Assembly (NCBI RefSeq): GCF_003201285.1
Contig: NZ_QICS01000002.1
Location: 310,001 to 374,000 of the forward strand
Length of the DNA: 64,000 bases
Source of the DNA: Lachnotalea glycerini
Lineage (GTDB): Bacteria > Bacillota > Clostridia > Lachnospirales > Lachnospiraceae
Direction: 5' to 3'
A model generated the notes under the pieces. It did not search any database and was not told the origin of the DNA. It saw nothing but the letters and a program-made list of their open reading frames with translations. This document shows positions 1 to 8,944 of the stretch, one piece after another (the first letter of the stretch is position 1; each line of letters begins with the position of its first letter). The position numbers and the translations under genes are program-made.

Positions 1-1
1 T

Positions 2-220
2 TATGTAAAGGTTTCTAAAACAGACTATCCGTTTGTTTTGAAATATAAAGAGGTTTTAGAGAAAACAGTAGTAAAAGCGGCTAGTATTGAAATAATGGAA
101 GACATTACACTGTCAAAGAACCAATGTTTAATTGAGACAGATGGTGGAGTATTTGATTGCAGCTTGGATGTGCAATTAGATAATTTGGTAAAAACATTAA
201 AAATATTATCACGTAGCTAA
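2..220 (+). CDS. fliH: FliH, flagellar export ATPase regulator (3' end only)
   Basis: This is the C-terminal 72 codons of an open frame already running at the window edge; the true start lies upstream. The pattern around residues 28-60 (a block on a hydrophobic ladder, then CLIETDGGVFDCSLDVQL) is the FliH/YscL C-terminal signature that contacts the ATPase FliI. In the family FliH holds FliI in an inactive complex and links it to the export gate and C-ring. It lies 16 bases before fliI, the usual order. The in-frame TTG at 38 is internal and is not taken as the start. Confidence 0.85.
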   Translation, partial: YVKVSKTDYPFVLKYKEVLEKTVVKAASIEIMEDITLSKNQCLIETDGGVFDCSLDVQLDNLVKTLKILSRS

Positions 221-236
221 AAGGTGGGACAGTTTA

Positions 237-1550
237 TTGGCATCGATAAATTTAAAAAAATACTACAATTTAACAGAAAACACGTTTTACAAAAAACTTG
301 GACGAGTAGTCAAAATCGTTGGATTGACAATCGAATCGGTAGGACCTGACGCTAAGCTTAATGATTTATGCAAAATAATAGCGGATGGGGAAAAAGATAA
401 ATACATACTTGCAGAGGTTGTGGGATTTAAGGATAAAAAAATACTTTTGATGCCCTTTGAAAACGTAGAAGGAATCGGACAGGGGTGCATGGTTGAAAAT
501 ATTGGACATCCATTGTCGGTACCTGTTGGAAAAGAACTGTTAGGAAAGACTCTGGACGGTCTTGGAAGACCTGTAAACGCATCTGCGATTTATTCTGATG
601 TTACATATCCGGTTGAAGCGATGCCACCAGATCCTATGGATAGAAAAATCATTAGTGAGGTACTTCCTTTAGGGGTTAAGGCTGTAGATGGATTAATTAC
701 AGTTGGAAAAGGTCAAAGAATTGGAATATTTGCAGGAAGTGGTGTTGGTAAAAGTACGTTACTTGGAATGTTTGCAAGGAACACAAAAGCTGATATTAAT
801 GTAATCGCCCTAATAGGAGAACGAGGAAGAGAAGTTCGGGAATTTATTGAACGTGATTTAGGCGAAGAAGGCCTAAGGCGTTCTGTAGTAGTAGTAGCCA
901 CATCTGATAAACCGGCGTTAATAAGAAATAAAGCAGCTAAGACAGCCACAGCGATAGCTGAATATTTTAGAGATCAGGGTAAGGATGTATTACTTATGAT
1001 GGATTCTCTGACACGTTTTTCGATGGCACAAAGAGAAATCGGGCTTGCCTCTGGCGAACCACCTGTAACAAGAGGATATCCGCCAAGTGTATATGCCGAA
1101 ATGCCTAAATTGTTGGAACGAGCAGGAAACTCTGATATTGGTTCTATTACGGGCTTATACACTGTATTGGTTGATGGTGATGATTTTAATGAGCCGATTA
1201 CAGATACAGCTAGAAGTATTTTGGATGGACATATTATGCTATCCAGAAAGCTGGTACATAAAAACCACTATCCGGCAATTGATGTACTTCAAAGTATATC
1301 CCGTGTTATGACACAAATAGCAAACAGTGAACATAAAATGGTTGCCGGTAAACTGAAGAATGTTTTAGCTACATATAATGAGGCGGAAGATTTAATTAAT
1401 ATTGGAGCCTACAAAAACGGATCCAATAAGAATATAGACTATGCGATTGGCAAGATAGATGCAGTGAATGCATTTTTGATGCAGGATATTGATTCAAAAT
1501 ATAATTTTGATGAAATATTAGACATGTTAAACGGTATCTTTGCAGAATAA
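237..1550 (+). CDS. fliI: FliI, flagellar type III export ATPase
   Basis: A 437-residue F1-beta-like ATPase that powers unloading of export substrates at the flagellar gate. The P-loop GSGVGKST is at residues 167-174. A Walker B-type strand (LLMMDSLTRF) and the switch region ASGEPPVTRGYPPSV follow, as in FliI/SctN. The length is normal for FliI. The start is TTG at 237, supported by an AAGGTGGGA ribosome binding site a few bases upstream; no better ATG exists near it. It lies between fliH and fliJ, its two soluble export partners. Confidence 0.97.
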   Translation: MASINLKKYYNLTENTFYKKLGRVVKIVGLTIESVGPDAKLNDLCKIIADGEKDKYILAEVVGFKDKKILLMPFENVEGIGQGCMVENIGHPLSVPVGKELLGKTLDGLGRPVNASAIYSDVTYPVEAMPPDPMDRKIISEVLPLGVKAVDGLITVGKGQRIGIFAGSGVGKSTLLGMFARNTKADINVIALIGERGREVREFIERDLGEEGLRRSVVVVATSDKPALIRNKAAKTATAIAEYFRDQGKDVLLMMDSLTRFSMAQREIGLASGEPPVTRGYPPSVYAEMPKLLERAGNSDIGSITGLYTVLVDGDDFNEPITDTARSILDGHIMLSRKLVHKNHYPAIDVLQSISRVMTQIANSEHKMVAGKLKNVLATYNEAEDLINIGAYKNGSNKNIDYAIGKIDAVNAFLMQDIDSKYNFDEILDMLNGIFAE

Positions 1551-1561
1551 TAGGTGAACAT

Positions 1562-2005
1562 ATGGCAAAATTTATGTATAAAATGCAAAATATTTTAGAA
1601 ATAAAATATAAATTGGAAAATCAGGCAAAAACGAATTATGCAAATGCAAGAGCCAAGCTCAATGAGGAGCAGGCTAAGCTTAGAGCGTTGCTTGAAAAAC
1701 AGATGTGCTATGAAAATAAGATGCGTTCACTTATGAGTTCAAGACTTGATATTATAGAAATTAAGGTATGTAAATCTGCAATTGAAAAAACCAAAAGTGA
1801 TATAAAGCATCAAATTCTACAAACTTCGGTTGCGGAACGCAATTTGGAACAGGCAAGAATAAAGCTTTACGAAGTTATGAATGACAGAAAAATTCATGAA
1901 AAGTTGAAAGAGAATGCTTTTGAGGACTTTATGAAAGAGCTTAATGCCCAGGAGAGTAAAGAAATAGATGAATTAGTAAGCTATACCTATGGTAAGGCTA
2001 GATAG
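1562..2005 (+). CDS. fliJ: FliJ, flagellar export chaperone/stalk
   Basis: A 147-residue, almost entirely helical coiled-coil protein rich in Lys, Glu and Ala without membrane segments, directly after fliI. FliJ forms the central stalk of the FliI ring and recycles export chaperones. Sequence identity in this family is low, so the call rests on size, coiled-coil character and the order fliH-fliI-fliJ. Its end overlaps the longest frame of the next gene, but not the preferred GTG start of that gene. Confidence 0.88.
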   Translation: MAKFMYKMQNILEIKYKLENQAKTNYANARAKLNEEQAKLRALLEKQMCYENKMRSLMSSRLDIIEIKVCKSAIEKTKSDIKHQILQTSVAERNLEQARIKLYEVMNDRKIHEKLKENAFEDFMKELNAQESKEIDELVSYTYGKAR

Positions 2006-2021
2006 ATTGGTGGGTGAAAAC

Positions 2022-2825
2022 GTGGCAAAGGAAAAGAAAGAAAAGCTAAGCAGAAAAGAAAAAAAAGAAGCAAAAAAGAGAGCCAAAGAGCAGGGAATAG
2101 CTGATTTAGAAAAAGAAGAGGCTACAGGCGGAAAAGTCGGAGTGGCAGTAGTAACAATATTTATCATTGCTGTATGGCTTGGTATTTTCGCATTGCTGAT
2201 TAAATGGGATGTTGGCGGCTTTGGTTCTACGGTTTTATATCCTTTACTCAAGGATGTACCTGTAGTTAGCGCTATATTGCCGGATACTAATACACAGGAT
2301 TTGGCAGCGGACGGTGATTATCCATATGATACGCTGGCAGAAGCAGTAGAACAGATTAAGAGCTTAGAACTACAACTGAAAACGGCACAGGATCAAATTG
2401 CAAGTAATGATGAGACAGTTGCTCAATTAAATGAAGAAATCGATAAATTGAAAGTATTTGAACAACAACAGACAGAATATGAACAGTTGAAAGCTAAATT
2501 TGACGAAGATATTGTTTTTAACGATAATGCTCCGGATGTGTCAGAATACAAAACGTACTATGAGAGTATCTCACCGGATAATGCAGAATTATTATATAAA
2601 CAAGTTGTGCAACAGATTGAATATTCAGATGAAGTAAAGGATTATGCAAAAGCTTACGGTAAAATGAAGCCTGCGCAGGCAGCTGGAATTTTTGAAAAAA
2701 TGACAGATAATTTAGAACTGGTAGCAGAAATTCTGGAAAATATGAGTACAGAAGCCAGAGGAGATATTCTTGGTGCAATGGACCCTACAGTAGCAGCGAA
2801 GGTCACTAAAATTATGGCACCTTAG
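2022..2825 (+). CDS. MotE/YlxF-like flagellar protein with MgtE N-type domain
   Basis: A 267-residue protein. It has a highly charged Lys/Glu N-terminus (about residues 1-35), one membrane helix near residues 45-65, a coiled coil (about 105-150) and a C-terminal MgtE_N-like helical module with the repeats AKAYGKMKPAQAAGIFEKM and EILENMSTEARGDILGAMD. In B. subtilis the same position (fliJ-ylxF-fliK) holds YlxF; MotE chaperones MotC or stator components elsewhere. I chose GTG 2022 because GGTGGGTGAA lies just before it. An ATG at 1989 would overlap fliJ and lacks a ribosome binding site. Confidence 0.8.
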   Translation: MAKEKKEKLSRKEKKEAKKRAKEQGIADLEKEEATGGKVGVAVVTIFIIAVWLGIFALLIKWDVGGFGSTVLYPLLKDVPVVSAILPDTNTQDLAADGDYPYDTLAEAVEQIKSLELQLKTAQDQIASNDETVAQLNEEIDKLKVFEQQQTEYEQLKAKFDEDIVFNDNAPDVSEYKTYYESISPDNAELLYKQVVQQIEYSDEVKDYAKAYGKMKPAQAAGIFEKMTDNLELVAEILENMSTEARGDILGAMDPTVAAKVTKIMAP

Positions 2826-2882
2826 AATAGATTTATCAAATAATATTTGATAATAAAAATACAAAGGAAAGGAGGAAAGAAA

Positions 2883-4391
2883 ATGAATACAACGTCGGTA
2901 GATTCAACAGCTATTGTAAATGCTTTATCGGTAGATAAAGTTTCCAGACAGGACGATTCAAATCAGACCTTTGAGAATTTTAGTAATTTAATTGATCGTA
3001 TTTCAACTTCAAGCCAAAATAATATTTCAGATACATCTGGCCTAAAGTCATCTCAAAATTTAGTTTCTAAAAATATTGGCAGTACAACAGTAAATAGAAA
3101 ACTAGTTAATGATAATTCGGATAAACTAAATAGCTCCAATGTTAACAAGGAGAATAATTCGAATATAATAGAATCGAATGAAGTAGTTGATGACAATAAA
3201 AGTGTCGAAGATGTTTTGGATGATGCTTCAGAAAAAATCAAAAATATCTTAATAGAAAACCTTAATATATCGGAAGAAGATTTAGAGTCTGTTATGCAGA
3301 TGCTAGGTTTAAATTATTTGGATTGTCTGGATAAAAACAATCTGGCTCAGGTTTTGACCCAAATATCCGGTAATAGTGATATATCGGCACTTATAACGGA
3401 TGAATCATTATATCAGCAGTTCAATGATAGCCTTGAGATGATTGCAGGAGTAACACAAGATATATTAAGTGAATTGGGCATTACAGAAGATAATTTAATG
3501 GCAGTCATAGAGCAGCAAAATACGATTAATGAGAATGCTGAATTAACAACTATTACAGAGAATACGAATCAGACACAGCAAATAGCAGTAGATGAAGATC
3601 CTAAGCTGATTCAAACGGACTATGTAAAGGATAGTTCGACAATTTCTGATGTAAAGTTGAATGAGGATAAAAAACTGAATGACAATTCGGTTTCTGATGG
3701 CGAAAAGGTAATTCCTGATGAGCCTGAAAGTGAAACAGTGGCTGCAAACACACAGGATAGTGATGAACAGCAAATGGACGAAAAAGAAGGAGATACTGCG
3801 AAAGAGATCAATTTATTTAAGAATGATGACAAAACAAGTAATAAGTATCAGGATTACACACAAGTTCAAGGAAACCGAGACAATGTTTTAAATAATCTGG
3901 AACAGACTGCTACGATTAATGAAACTTCTGTTGATGTTGAAAGTATACTAAGACAGATTGAAAGCCAAGTAAAAGTATCCTCGACTCTGGATACATCTAA
4001 AATGGAATTTCAATTGAATCCAGAGCATTTGGGTAAGCTTACAATACAAGTAGCATCTAAGGAAGGGGTTATTACAGCACAAATTACAGCACAAAATCTT
4101 GCTATAAAGGAAGTGTTGGAAAGCCAGATTGTTCAGCTAAAAGAGAATATGAACAACCAAGGATTAAAAGTTGATGCAGTGGAAGTTACAGTCGAAAGTC
4201 ATGAGTTTGAAAGAAATCTTGAGGAAGGCAACAGCAGCATGAATCAGGAACAATTTGAACAGCAGAAAAAGAATACCAGAAGACAATTTAATTATAACGA
4301 TTTTGATACATTGGAAGATCTGTCAGATGAGGAAGCTTTAATTGCTGAAATGATGATTGGAAATGGTAATTCAGTTAATTACACAGCATAA
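2883..4391 (+). CDS. fliK: FliK, flagellar hook-length control protein
   Basis: A 502-residue secreted molecular ruler. The long middle region (residues 20-340) is low-complexity, rich in Asn, Asp, Ser and Glu. The C-terminal domain (about 360-450) carries the FliK signature with LNPEHLGKLTIQV and a following conserved strand, which switches FlhB specificity when the hook reaches length. The start is ATG 2883 behind AAAGGAGG; the upstream in-frame ATG at 2847 has no ribosome binding site. It lies directly before flgD and flgE, whose products it measures. Confidence 0.92.
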   Translation: MNTTSVDSTAIVNALSVDKVSRQDDSNQTFENFSNLIDRISTSSQNNISDTSGLKSSQNLVSKNIGSTTVNRKLVNDNSDKLNSSNVNKENNSNIIESNEVVDDNKSVEDVLDDASEKIKNILIENLNISEEDLESVMQMLGLNYLDCLDKNNLAQVLTQISGNSDISALITDESLYQQFNDSLEMIAGVTQDILSELGITEDNLMAVIEQQNTINENAELTTITENTNQTQQIAVDEDPKLIQTDYVKDSSTISDVKLNEDKKLNDNSVSDGEKVIPDEPESETVAANTQDSDEQQMDEKEGDTAKEINLFKNDDKTSNKYQDYTQVQGNRDNVLNNLEQTATINETSVDVESILRQIESQVKVSSTLDTSKMEFQLNPEHLGKLTIQVASKEGVITAQITAQNLAIKEVLESQIVQLKENMNNQGLKVDAVEVTVESHEFERNLEEGNSSMNQEQFEQQKKNTRRQFNYNDFDTLEDLSDEEALIAEMMIGNGNSVNYTA

Positions 4392-4403
4392 GGAGGAAAG
4401 AAT

Positions 4404-4907
4404 ATGTCGTTAGTACAAGCCGTAAAGGATGGAGCATTAGTAGAGTCAAGTGCTTCGAAATTGTCAGACAGTACCACAACCACAAGCAGTTCAAGTTCAT
4501 TAGATAAGCAAGCGTTTTTACAGCTTTTGGTGGCACAAATGAAATATCAGGATCCACTTGAACCAACATCTAATACAGAGTATATTGCACAGCTAGCTAC
4601 TTTTTCACAGCTTGAGGCACTTCAAAATTTAGATGATACCTTAAATGCTAATGAAGCATCAGACTTAATTGGAAAAGCGGTAATGTTGAAAACAACATCT
4701 AGTTCAACGGGTGATACTTATTATACGGCCGGTTATGTGGATGCAATGACATTATCCAATGGGGATCCATATTTACTTGTCAGTGGCAATTATTATGCCT
4801 TAACTGATTTGTATACTGTCTTAGATGATGATTATTATAAAGATTATTTAAGCACTATAACAACAGATACAACAGATACAACAGATACATCTACTAGTAC
4901 AACCTAA
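4404..4907 (+). CDS. flgD: FlgD, hook-cap scaffolding protein (short form)
   Basis: FlgD caps the growing hook and guides polymerisation of FlgE. The conserved N-terminal part is clear at residues 32-75 (DKQAFLQLLVAQMKYQDPLE and the following IAQLATFSQLEAL). A short Tudor-like segment follows, but at 167 residues it lacks most of the FlgD Ig-like C-terminal region, as is common in Firmicutes. The tail is a Thr/Asp repeat encoded by three 9-base direct repeats at 4863-4889. The ribosome binding site AAGGAGG precedes ATG 4404; it is cotranscribed with fliK. Confidence 0.93.
   Translation: MSLVQAVKDGALVESSASKLSDSTTTTSSSSSLDKQAFLQLLVAQMKYQDPLEPTSNTEYIAQLATFSQLEALQNLDDTLNANEASDLIGKAVMLKTTSSSTGDTYYTAGYVDAMTLSNGDPYLLVSGNYYALTDLYTVLDDDYYKDYLSTITTDTTDTTDTSTSTT
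4863..4889 (+). repeat. 9-base tandem repeat at the flgD 3' end
   Basis: The 9-base unit ACAGATACA occurs three times in a row. It keeps the reading frame and encodes Thr-Asp-Thr units in the FlgD tail. Copy-number change would lengthen or shorten the tail by three residues without a frameshift. Confidence 0.85.
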
Positions 4908-4997
4908 AAGTGGTGTATCTAGATTAGCTGATGCAGTTGAAGATATAATTTTTTAAGCTGCCAGCATGTGTGTGAATACACACGAATGGAGGTAATT

Positions 4998-5402
4998 ATG
5001 CAAATTAATAATAGTCAATTCACTTCCATTGAGCAGGTGACAGGGAAGTACCTGAATACTAAGAAGATTAACGTGGCAAACGAGGCAGAAAGTACAGCGT
5101 TTGGTGAGATATTAAAACAGACACAATTAGATGCATCACAAGAATCTTCAAACCTGAAATTTTCAAAGCATGCAAATGAAAGAATTGCTTCAAGAAGTAT
5201 CGATATTTCAGAAAATCAGATGCAGCGCCTGCTAAACGGAGCTAAACAAGCCAATGAGAAGGGAATCAATGAATCACTGGTGATAGTTGATAACCTGGCA
5301 TTTATTGTTAATGTAAAGAATAATACAGTGATAACGGCGATGGATCAAAGTGAGACTGCAGAGAATGTTTACACAAATATTGATGGGGCAGTAATTATAT
5401 AG
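4998..5402 (+). CDS. Small hook-operon protein (TIGR02530-type flagellar operon protein)
   Basis: A 134-residue soluble protein between flgD and flgE. The block FSKHANERIASRSIDIS (about residues 53-70), followed by a helix and VIVDNLAFIVNVKNNTVITAMD, matches my memory of the short Firmicute flagellar-operon family at this position. Its function is not established; location suggests a role in hook assembly or its regulation. The start is ATG 4998 after TGGAGGT; the longer frame from 4968 lacks a ribosome binding site and contains a small GTGTGT/ACACAC hairpin. Confidence 0.8.
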   Translation: MQINNSQFTSIEQVTGKYLNTKKINVANEAESTAFGEILKQTQLDASQESSNLKFSKHANERIASRSIDISENQMQRLLNGAKQANEKGINESLVIVDNLAFIVNVKNNTVITAMDQSETAENVYTNIDGAVII

Positions 5403-5488
5403 CTGGACCTTAATGGAAGCTTTTGTCTTTGAATGACAGATAAGACAAGCTGCCCTTTAAAGTATAAATAATAGGAGGTCATTTAATT

Positions 5489-6904
5489 ATGATGAGAGCA
5501 TTGTATTCTGGTGTATCAGGTCTTAGAACGCATCAGACAAAGATGGATGTAATTGGTAACAATATAGCCAACGTTAACACAGTAGCATATAAATCGCAGA
5601 CAGTAACCTTTCAGGATCTTATGTATCAGACAACGCAGGCTGCTTCTGGAGCAAATGCTACAACTGGTACTGGTGGTACAAATGCAAAGCAGATAGGTCT
5701 TGGTGTAACGACCGGTGCAATTAGTACTACAATTACAACGGCGGGTGCCACCCAGACAACAAACAATCCGTTTGATATAAAGATTACAGGAGATAGTTTC
5801 TTTGTCGTAAGTGACGGAACTCAGCGCTATTTTACTAAAGCAGGTAATTTTACGATTGATTCGACAGGTAATCTGGTAATGTCAACCACTGGATATAATG
5901 TATTGGGCTGGCAGGTAAATGATACAACAGGTGAAATTCAAAAAGCAACTGTATCACCGCTAAAAGTAATGGCGACTGAGAATCTTACATCAGATGCCGA
6001 AGCCACCACATTAGCTAGATATACAGGAATTGTTGATTCAGATAGTACGGATATCAATTCCACTGCTGGAGAAGTAGCTAACCTTGATATATATGATTCA
6101 TTAGGCTATAAGTATAATACGACTTTTTCGATGCATAATGCAGAGGGATTAATTGATTCAAGTGGCAATACGCTGCCTGAGGGAACGTTCTATATGGTAT
6201 TGGATGATATTACGGAAGAAGAAAGCGGTGATTCCGTTATGACATCCTCGGGTGCAACTTTTGGAAGTACATTAACCTTTACAGATTCCTCAGGTAATAC
6301 AGTAACTGCCAATAATGCGGTGCTTGTTACATATGATCCGGATAATAGTGGTAAATTATCCGCAGTAGGCGGTACGACTGGTGCAACTACTACAGAACTT
6401 TCCTTTGGAACCGGAACAGGACAGCTTAAACATTCTACAATTAGCATTGATTTATCAACCAGTCAGATGTCGGGCAACAGCGGGACTACGACAGCAGCTA
6501 TGAAGGGGGGAGATGCAGATGGAAACGGTGAGGGAAGAAAGCTAGGTAAGATGATAGGAATATCAATTGGAAACGATGGAAAGATTAGTGGCAGTTATAG
6601 TAATAATGATACAAAGCTGTTGGGACAGATAGCAGTTGCGGAATTCTCTAATGCAGCCGGTCTATCAAAAGAGGGTGAGAACCTTTATGCAGAGACATTA
6701 AACTCAGGAAGCTTTGATGGAATTGGTGTTGATGTTACAGCCAATAGTGGAAGTATGGCAACAGGCGTACTTGAAATGTCGAATGTTGATTTATCGTCAG
6801 AATTTACAGAAATGATTACAACACAAAGAGGTTTTCAGGCAAATTCTAGAATTATTACAGTATCAGATACTTTAATTGAAGAATTAGTTAATCTTAAGAG
6901 ATAG
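5489..6904 (+). CDS. flgE: FlgE, flagellar hook protein
   Basis: A 471-residue hook subunit exported through the flagellar gate. The N-terminal rod-like motif ALYSGVSGLRTHQTKMDVIG, followed by NNIANVNTVAYK, and the C-terminal helix with SSEFTEMITTQRGFQANSR are the diagnostic axial-protein ends. The central part (about 90-400) is Gly/Thr/Ser-rich, as expected for the surface-exposed domain. ATG 5489 lies 10 bases after AGGAGG; the second ATG three bases on is less well spaced. A strong stem-loop follows the stop codon (see 6926). Confidence 0.95.
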   Translation: MMRALYSGVSGLRTHQTKMDVIGNNIANVNTVAYKSQTVTFQDLMYQTTQAASGANATTGTGGTNAKQIGLGVTTGAISTTITTAGATQTTNNPFDIKITGDSFFVVSDGTQRYFTKAGNFTIDSTGNLVMSTTGYNVLGWQVNDTTGEIQKATVSPLKVMATENLTSDAEATTLARYTGIVDSDSTDINSTAGEVANLDIYDSLGYKYNTTFSMHNAEGLIDSSGNTLPEGTFYMVLDDITEEESGDSVMTSSGATFGSTLTFTDSSGNTVTANNAVLVTYDPDNSGKLSAVGGTTGATTTELSFGTGTGQLKHSTISIDLSTSQMSGNSGTTTAAMKGGDADGNGEGRKLGKMIGISIGNDGKISGSYSNNDTKLLGQIAVAEFSNAAGLSKEGENLYAETLNSGSFDGIGVDVTANSGSMATGVLEMSNVDLSSEFTEMITTQRGFQANSRIITVSDTLIEELVNLKR

Positions 6905-6925
6905 TTAATTTTTAATTAGTAATTT

Positions 6926-6966
6926 CCCAGATGTATTGTATTCGAAATCAATACAATGCATTTGGG
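6926..6966 (+). other. Long stem-loop between flgE and flbD
   Basis: A 17-bp stem (5' arm 6926-6942, 3' arm 6950-6966, two G-T pairs) closes a 7-base loop. No run of T follows, so it does not look like an intrinsic terminator. Its place just after the hook gene inside a long operon fits an mRNA-stabilising or processing structure. Confidence 0.7.
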
Positions 6967-7082
6967 GATATACTAAAATTTAATAAAGGTAAAAGTTTTA
7001 TAAATTAATGAAAAATCATTGATTAATGAGAAAATTTTAATTATAAAATAGATAGGATATTTTAAACTCAAGGAGGAGTACC

Positions 7083-7271
7083 ATGATTGAAGTCACTAAA
7101 CTAAACGACAAAAAGGTTTTGATTAACTCGGACTTAATTGAATCGGTGGAAGAAACTCCTGATACTGTAATTTCCTTTACTACGGGCAAGAAGATTATTG
7201 TAAAAGAAAGTAGACAAGACATTAAAAATTTAGTAATATCATATAAAAAGGAAATTTTTGTGGGAATTTAG
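7083..7271 (+). CDS. flbD: FlbD family flagellar protein
   Basis: A 62-residue protein of the small Firmicute FlbD family (unrelated to the Caulobacter regulator FlbD). The pattern IEVTKLNDKKVLINSDLIES, the following TPDTVISFTTGKKIIVKES and the Lys-rich end are typical. It is almost always found between the hook gene and motA or fliL; its exact function is not known. AAGGAGGAG precedes ATG 7083. The hairpin at 6926-6966 lies in its leader. Confidence 0.88.
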   Translation: MIEVTKLNDKKVLINSDLIESVEETPDTVISFTTGKKIIVKESRQDIKNLVISYKKEIFVGI

Positions 7272-7319
7272 TGTAAATAGTAGTTTCCTTAAAGAATAAA
7301 GATGGGGTAGGTGACAGTC

Positions 7320-8147
7320 GTGGATATAGCTTCAATAATTGGTTTGGTAGGATGTTTTTTTGTAGTTATTTTTGGTATTATTTCAGGTAATCTGGGAGTT
7401 GCAGCATTACCTAACTTTGTAGATCCGGCTTCGGTAATCATTACATTTGGTGGAACATTCGTATGTGTTATGGCATCATATAATATGAAAGATTTTATAG
7501 CTGGAATAAAAAGTATTAGACTGGTGTTTAAGGTTCCAGTGGTAGATGAATCTACAACAATCAGAAATATTATTGATTTATCTAACGTGGCGAGAAAGGA
7601 AGGATTGCTTTCTTTGGAAGAAGCCGCAAATAATTTGGAAGATGAATTCCTGAAAAAAGGAATTTTACTTATAGTGGATGGTACGGATCCAGAATTGGTT
7701 CGTGCAATATTAGAAACAGAATTGACTTGTATTGAAAGTCGACATAAAAAAACCATAAGTTTTTGGGAGACCGTAGGAGCAATGGGGCCTGCTTGGGGTA
7801 TGATTGGAACTTTAATTGGTTTGATAAATATGCTAAAGGTATTGGATGATTCAGCATCAATAGGTCCAAACATGGCGACAGCCTTGGTTACTACCTTTTA
7901 TGGCTCGCTGCTTGCAAACTGGATTAGTGCTCCAATTGCCAGTAAATTAAAAAGTAACAATGATGTGGAAATAATGCTGAAAGAAGTCATTATTGAAGGA
8001 CTTTTATCCATTCAGGCAGGTGAAAATCCTCGAGTAATTGAAGAAAAGTTGAAGTCATTCTTATCACCGGTACAAAGAAGTGCCTTTTCACAAGGAAACG
8101 GTGAAGATGAGCTGGTAACAAATGGCGGAGGTGAAAGCAATGGCTAA
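7320..8147 (+). CDS. motA: MotA-type stator subunit
   Basis: A 275-residue four-helix membrane protein that, with MotB, forms the torque-generating ion channel. Membrane segments lie near residues 3-22 and 31-50, and a third and fourth pair near 145-170 and 185-205; the core GAMGPAWGMIGTLIGLINML is the classic MotA/PomA signature. GTG 7320 is spaced about 7 bases from GGGGTAGGTG and yields the usual start MDIASIIG; the in-frame GTG at 7311 lies too close to that site. It overlaps motB by 8 bases. Confidence 0.93.
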   Translation: MDIASIIGLVGCFFVVIFGIISGNLGVAALPNFVDPASVIITFGGTFVCVMASYNMKDFIAGIKSIRLVFKVPVVDESTTIRNIIDLSNVARKEGLLSLEEAANNLEDEFLKKGILLIVDGTDPELVRAILETELTCIESRHKKTISFWETVGAMGPAWGMIGTLIGLINMLKVLDDSASIGPNMATALVTTFYGSLLANWISAPIASKLKSNNDVEIMLKEVIIEGLLSIQAGENPRVIEEKLKSFLSPVQRSAFSQGNGEDELVTNGGGESNG

Positions 8148-8931
8148 GAAGAAGCAAGATGAGCCACCAAAGGGAGCACCAGCGTGGACAACTACGTTTA
8201 GTGATTTGATGAATTTACTCCTTTGTTTCTTCGTATTGCTATTTTCAATGTCAACGGTTGATGCAGAAAAGTTTGAACAGGTAGCAGCATCACTTGCAAG
8301 CAGTTTTAGTGTCTTATCCGGTGGGGGAAGTGCTATTGGAGAAGGCGTATTGATATCAAGTGGAGTCAGCCAGCTTAGTGATTTGGATGTTTACTTTACT
8401 TCAATGGGAAAAAATGAAGAGGGAGACACTACGACAGATGAAAAAACAAAGTTTGAGCAGGAAGCTTTAGACGAATCAGAGCAAATGGCGGAGCAGATAG
8501 AAGAAATGATTAAAAATAGTGGAATTGAAGAAGAAGTAGAAATTGATTTTAATTCACATTATGTGCTTTTAACATTAAATGGAGCTTTTTTGTTTGATTC
8601 AGGCAGTGCACAAATTAAGGAAGACTCTTTGCTTCTTATGGATAAAATAGGTTTGATTATAGAAATGTATCCGGATAGATTGGTTGAAATAGAGGGGCAT
8701 ACAGATAATGTTCCAATTTCTAATTCACATTTTAGGAATAATAATGAGTTATCAACAGCTAGAGCATTAGCGGTATTAGAATATTATGTAGCTCAAGGTA
8801 TTGACCCGGTCAAACTAAAATCATCAGGTCGTGGCGAATATGTACCGATTGCTGATAATTCTACCGCAGAGGGGAGAGCACGTAACAGACGTGTAGAGGT
8901 GAAAATTTATAATTCTTATAGCGATTATTAA
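8140..8931 (+). CDS. motB: MotB-type stator subunit, possibly sodium type
   Basis: A 263-residue stator protein. The single membrane helix (residues about 18-38) contains the ion-binding Asp22 in TTFSDLMNLLLCFFVLLFS, and the C-terminal OmpA-like peptidoglycan-binding domain carries GHTDNVPIS and GRARNRRVEVKI. The helix resembles PomB/MotS (DLMxLLxCFFVLL) more than proton-type MotB, which suggests sodium coupling; this is inference only. ATG 8140 follows GGCGGAGGTG and overlaps motA, pointing to translational coupling. Confidence 0.93.
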   Translation: MAKKKQDEPPKGAPAWTTTFSDLMNLLLCFFVLLFSMSTVDAEKFEQVAASLASSFSVLSGGGSAIGEGVLISSGVSQLSDLDVYFTSMGKNEEGDTTTDEKTKFEQEALDESEQMAEQIEEMIKNSGIEEEVEIDFNSHYVLLTLNGAFLFDSGSAQIKEDSLLLMDKIGLIIEMYPDRLVEIEGHTDNVPISNSHFRNNNELSTARALAVLEYYVAQGIDPVKLKSSGRGEYVPIADNSTAEGRARNRRVEVKIYNSYSDY

Positions 8932-8944
8932 AAGGAGTAAAATA

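Noticed and set aside
713-949. Minus-strand frame inside fliI
   Set aside because: It is the antisense shadow of the conserved FliI P-loop region and has no ribosome binding site.
7311-7319. Upstream GTG start for motA
   Set aside because: Only 3 bases separate it from GGGG; GTG 7320 has proper spacing and gives the usual MotA N-terminus.
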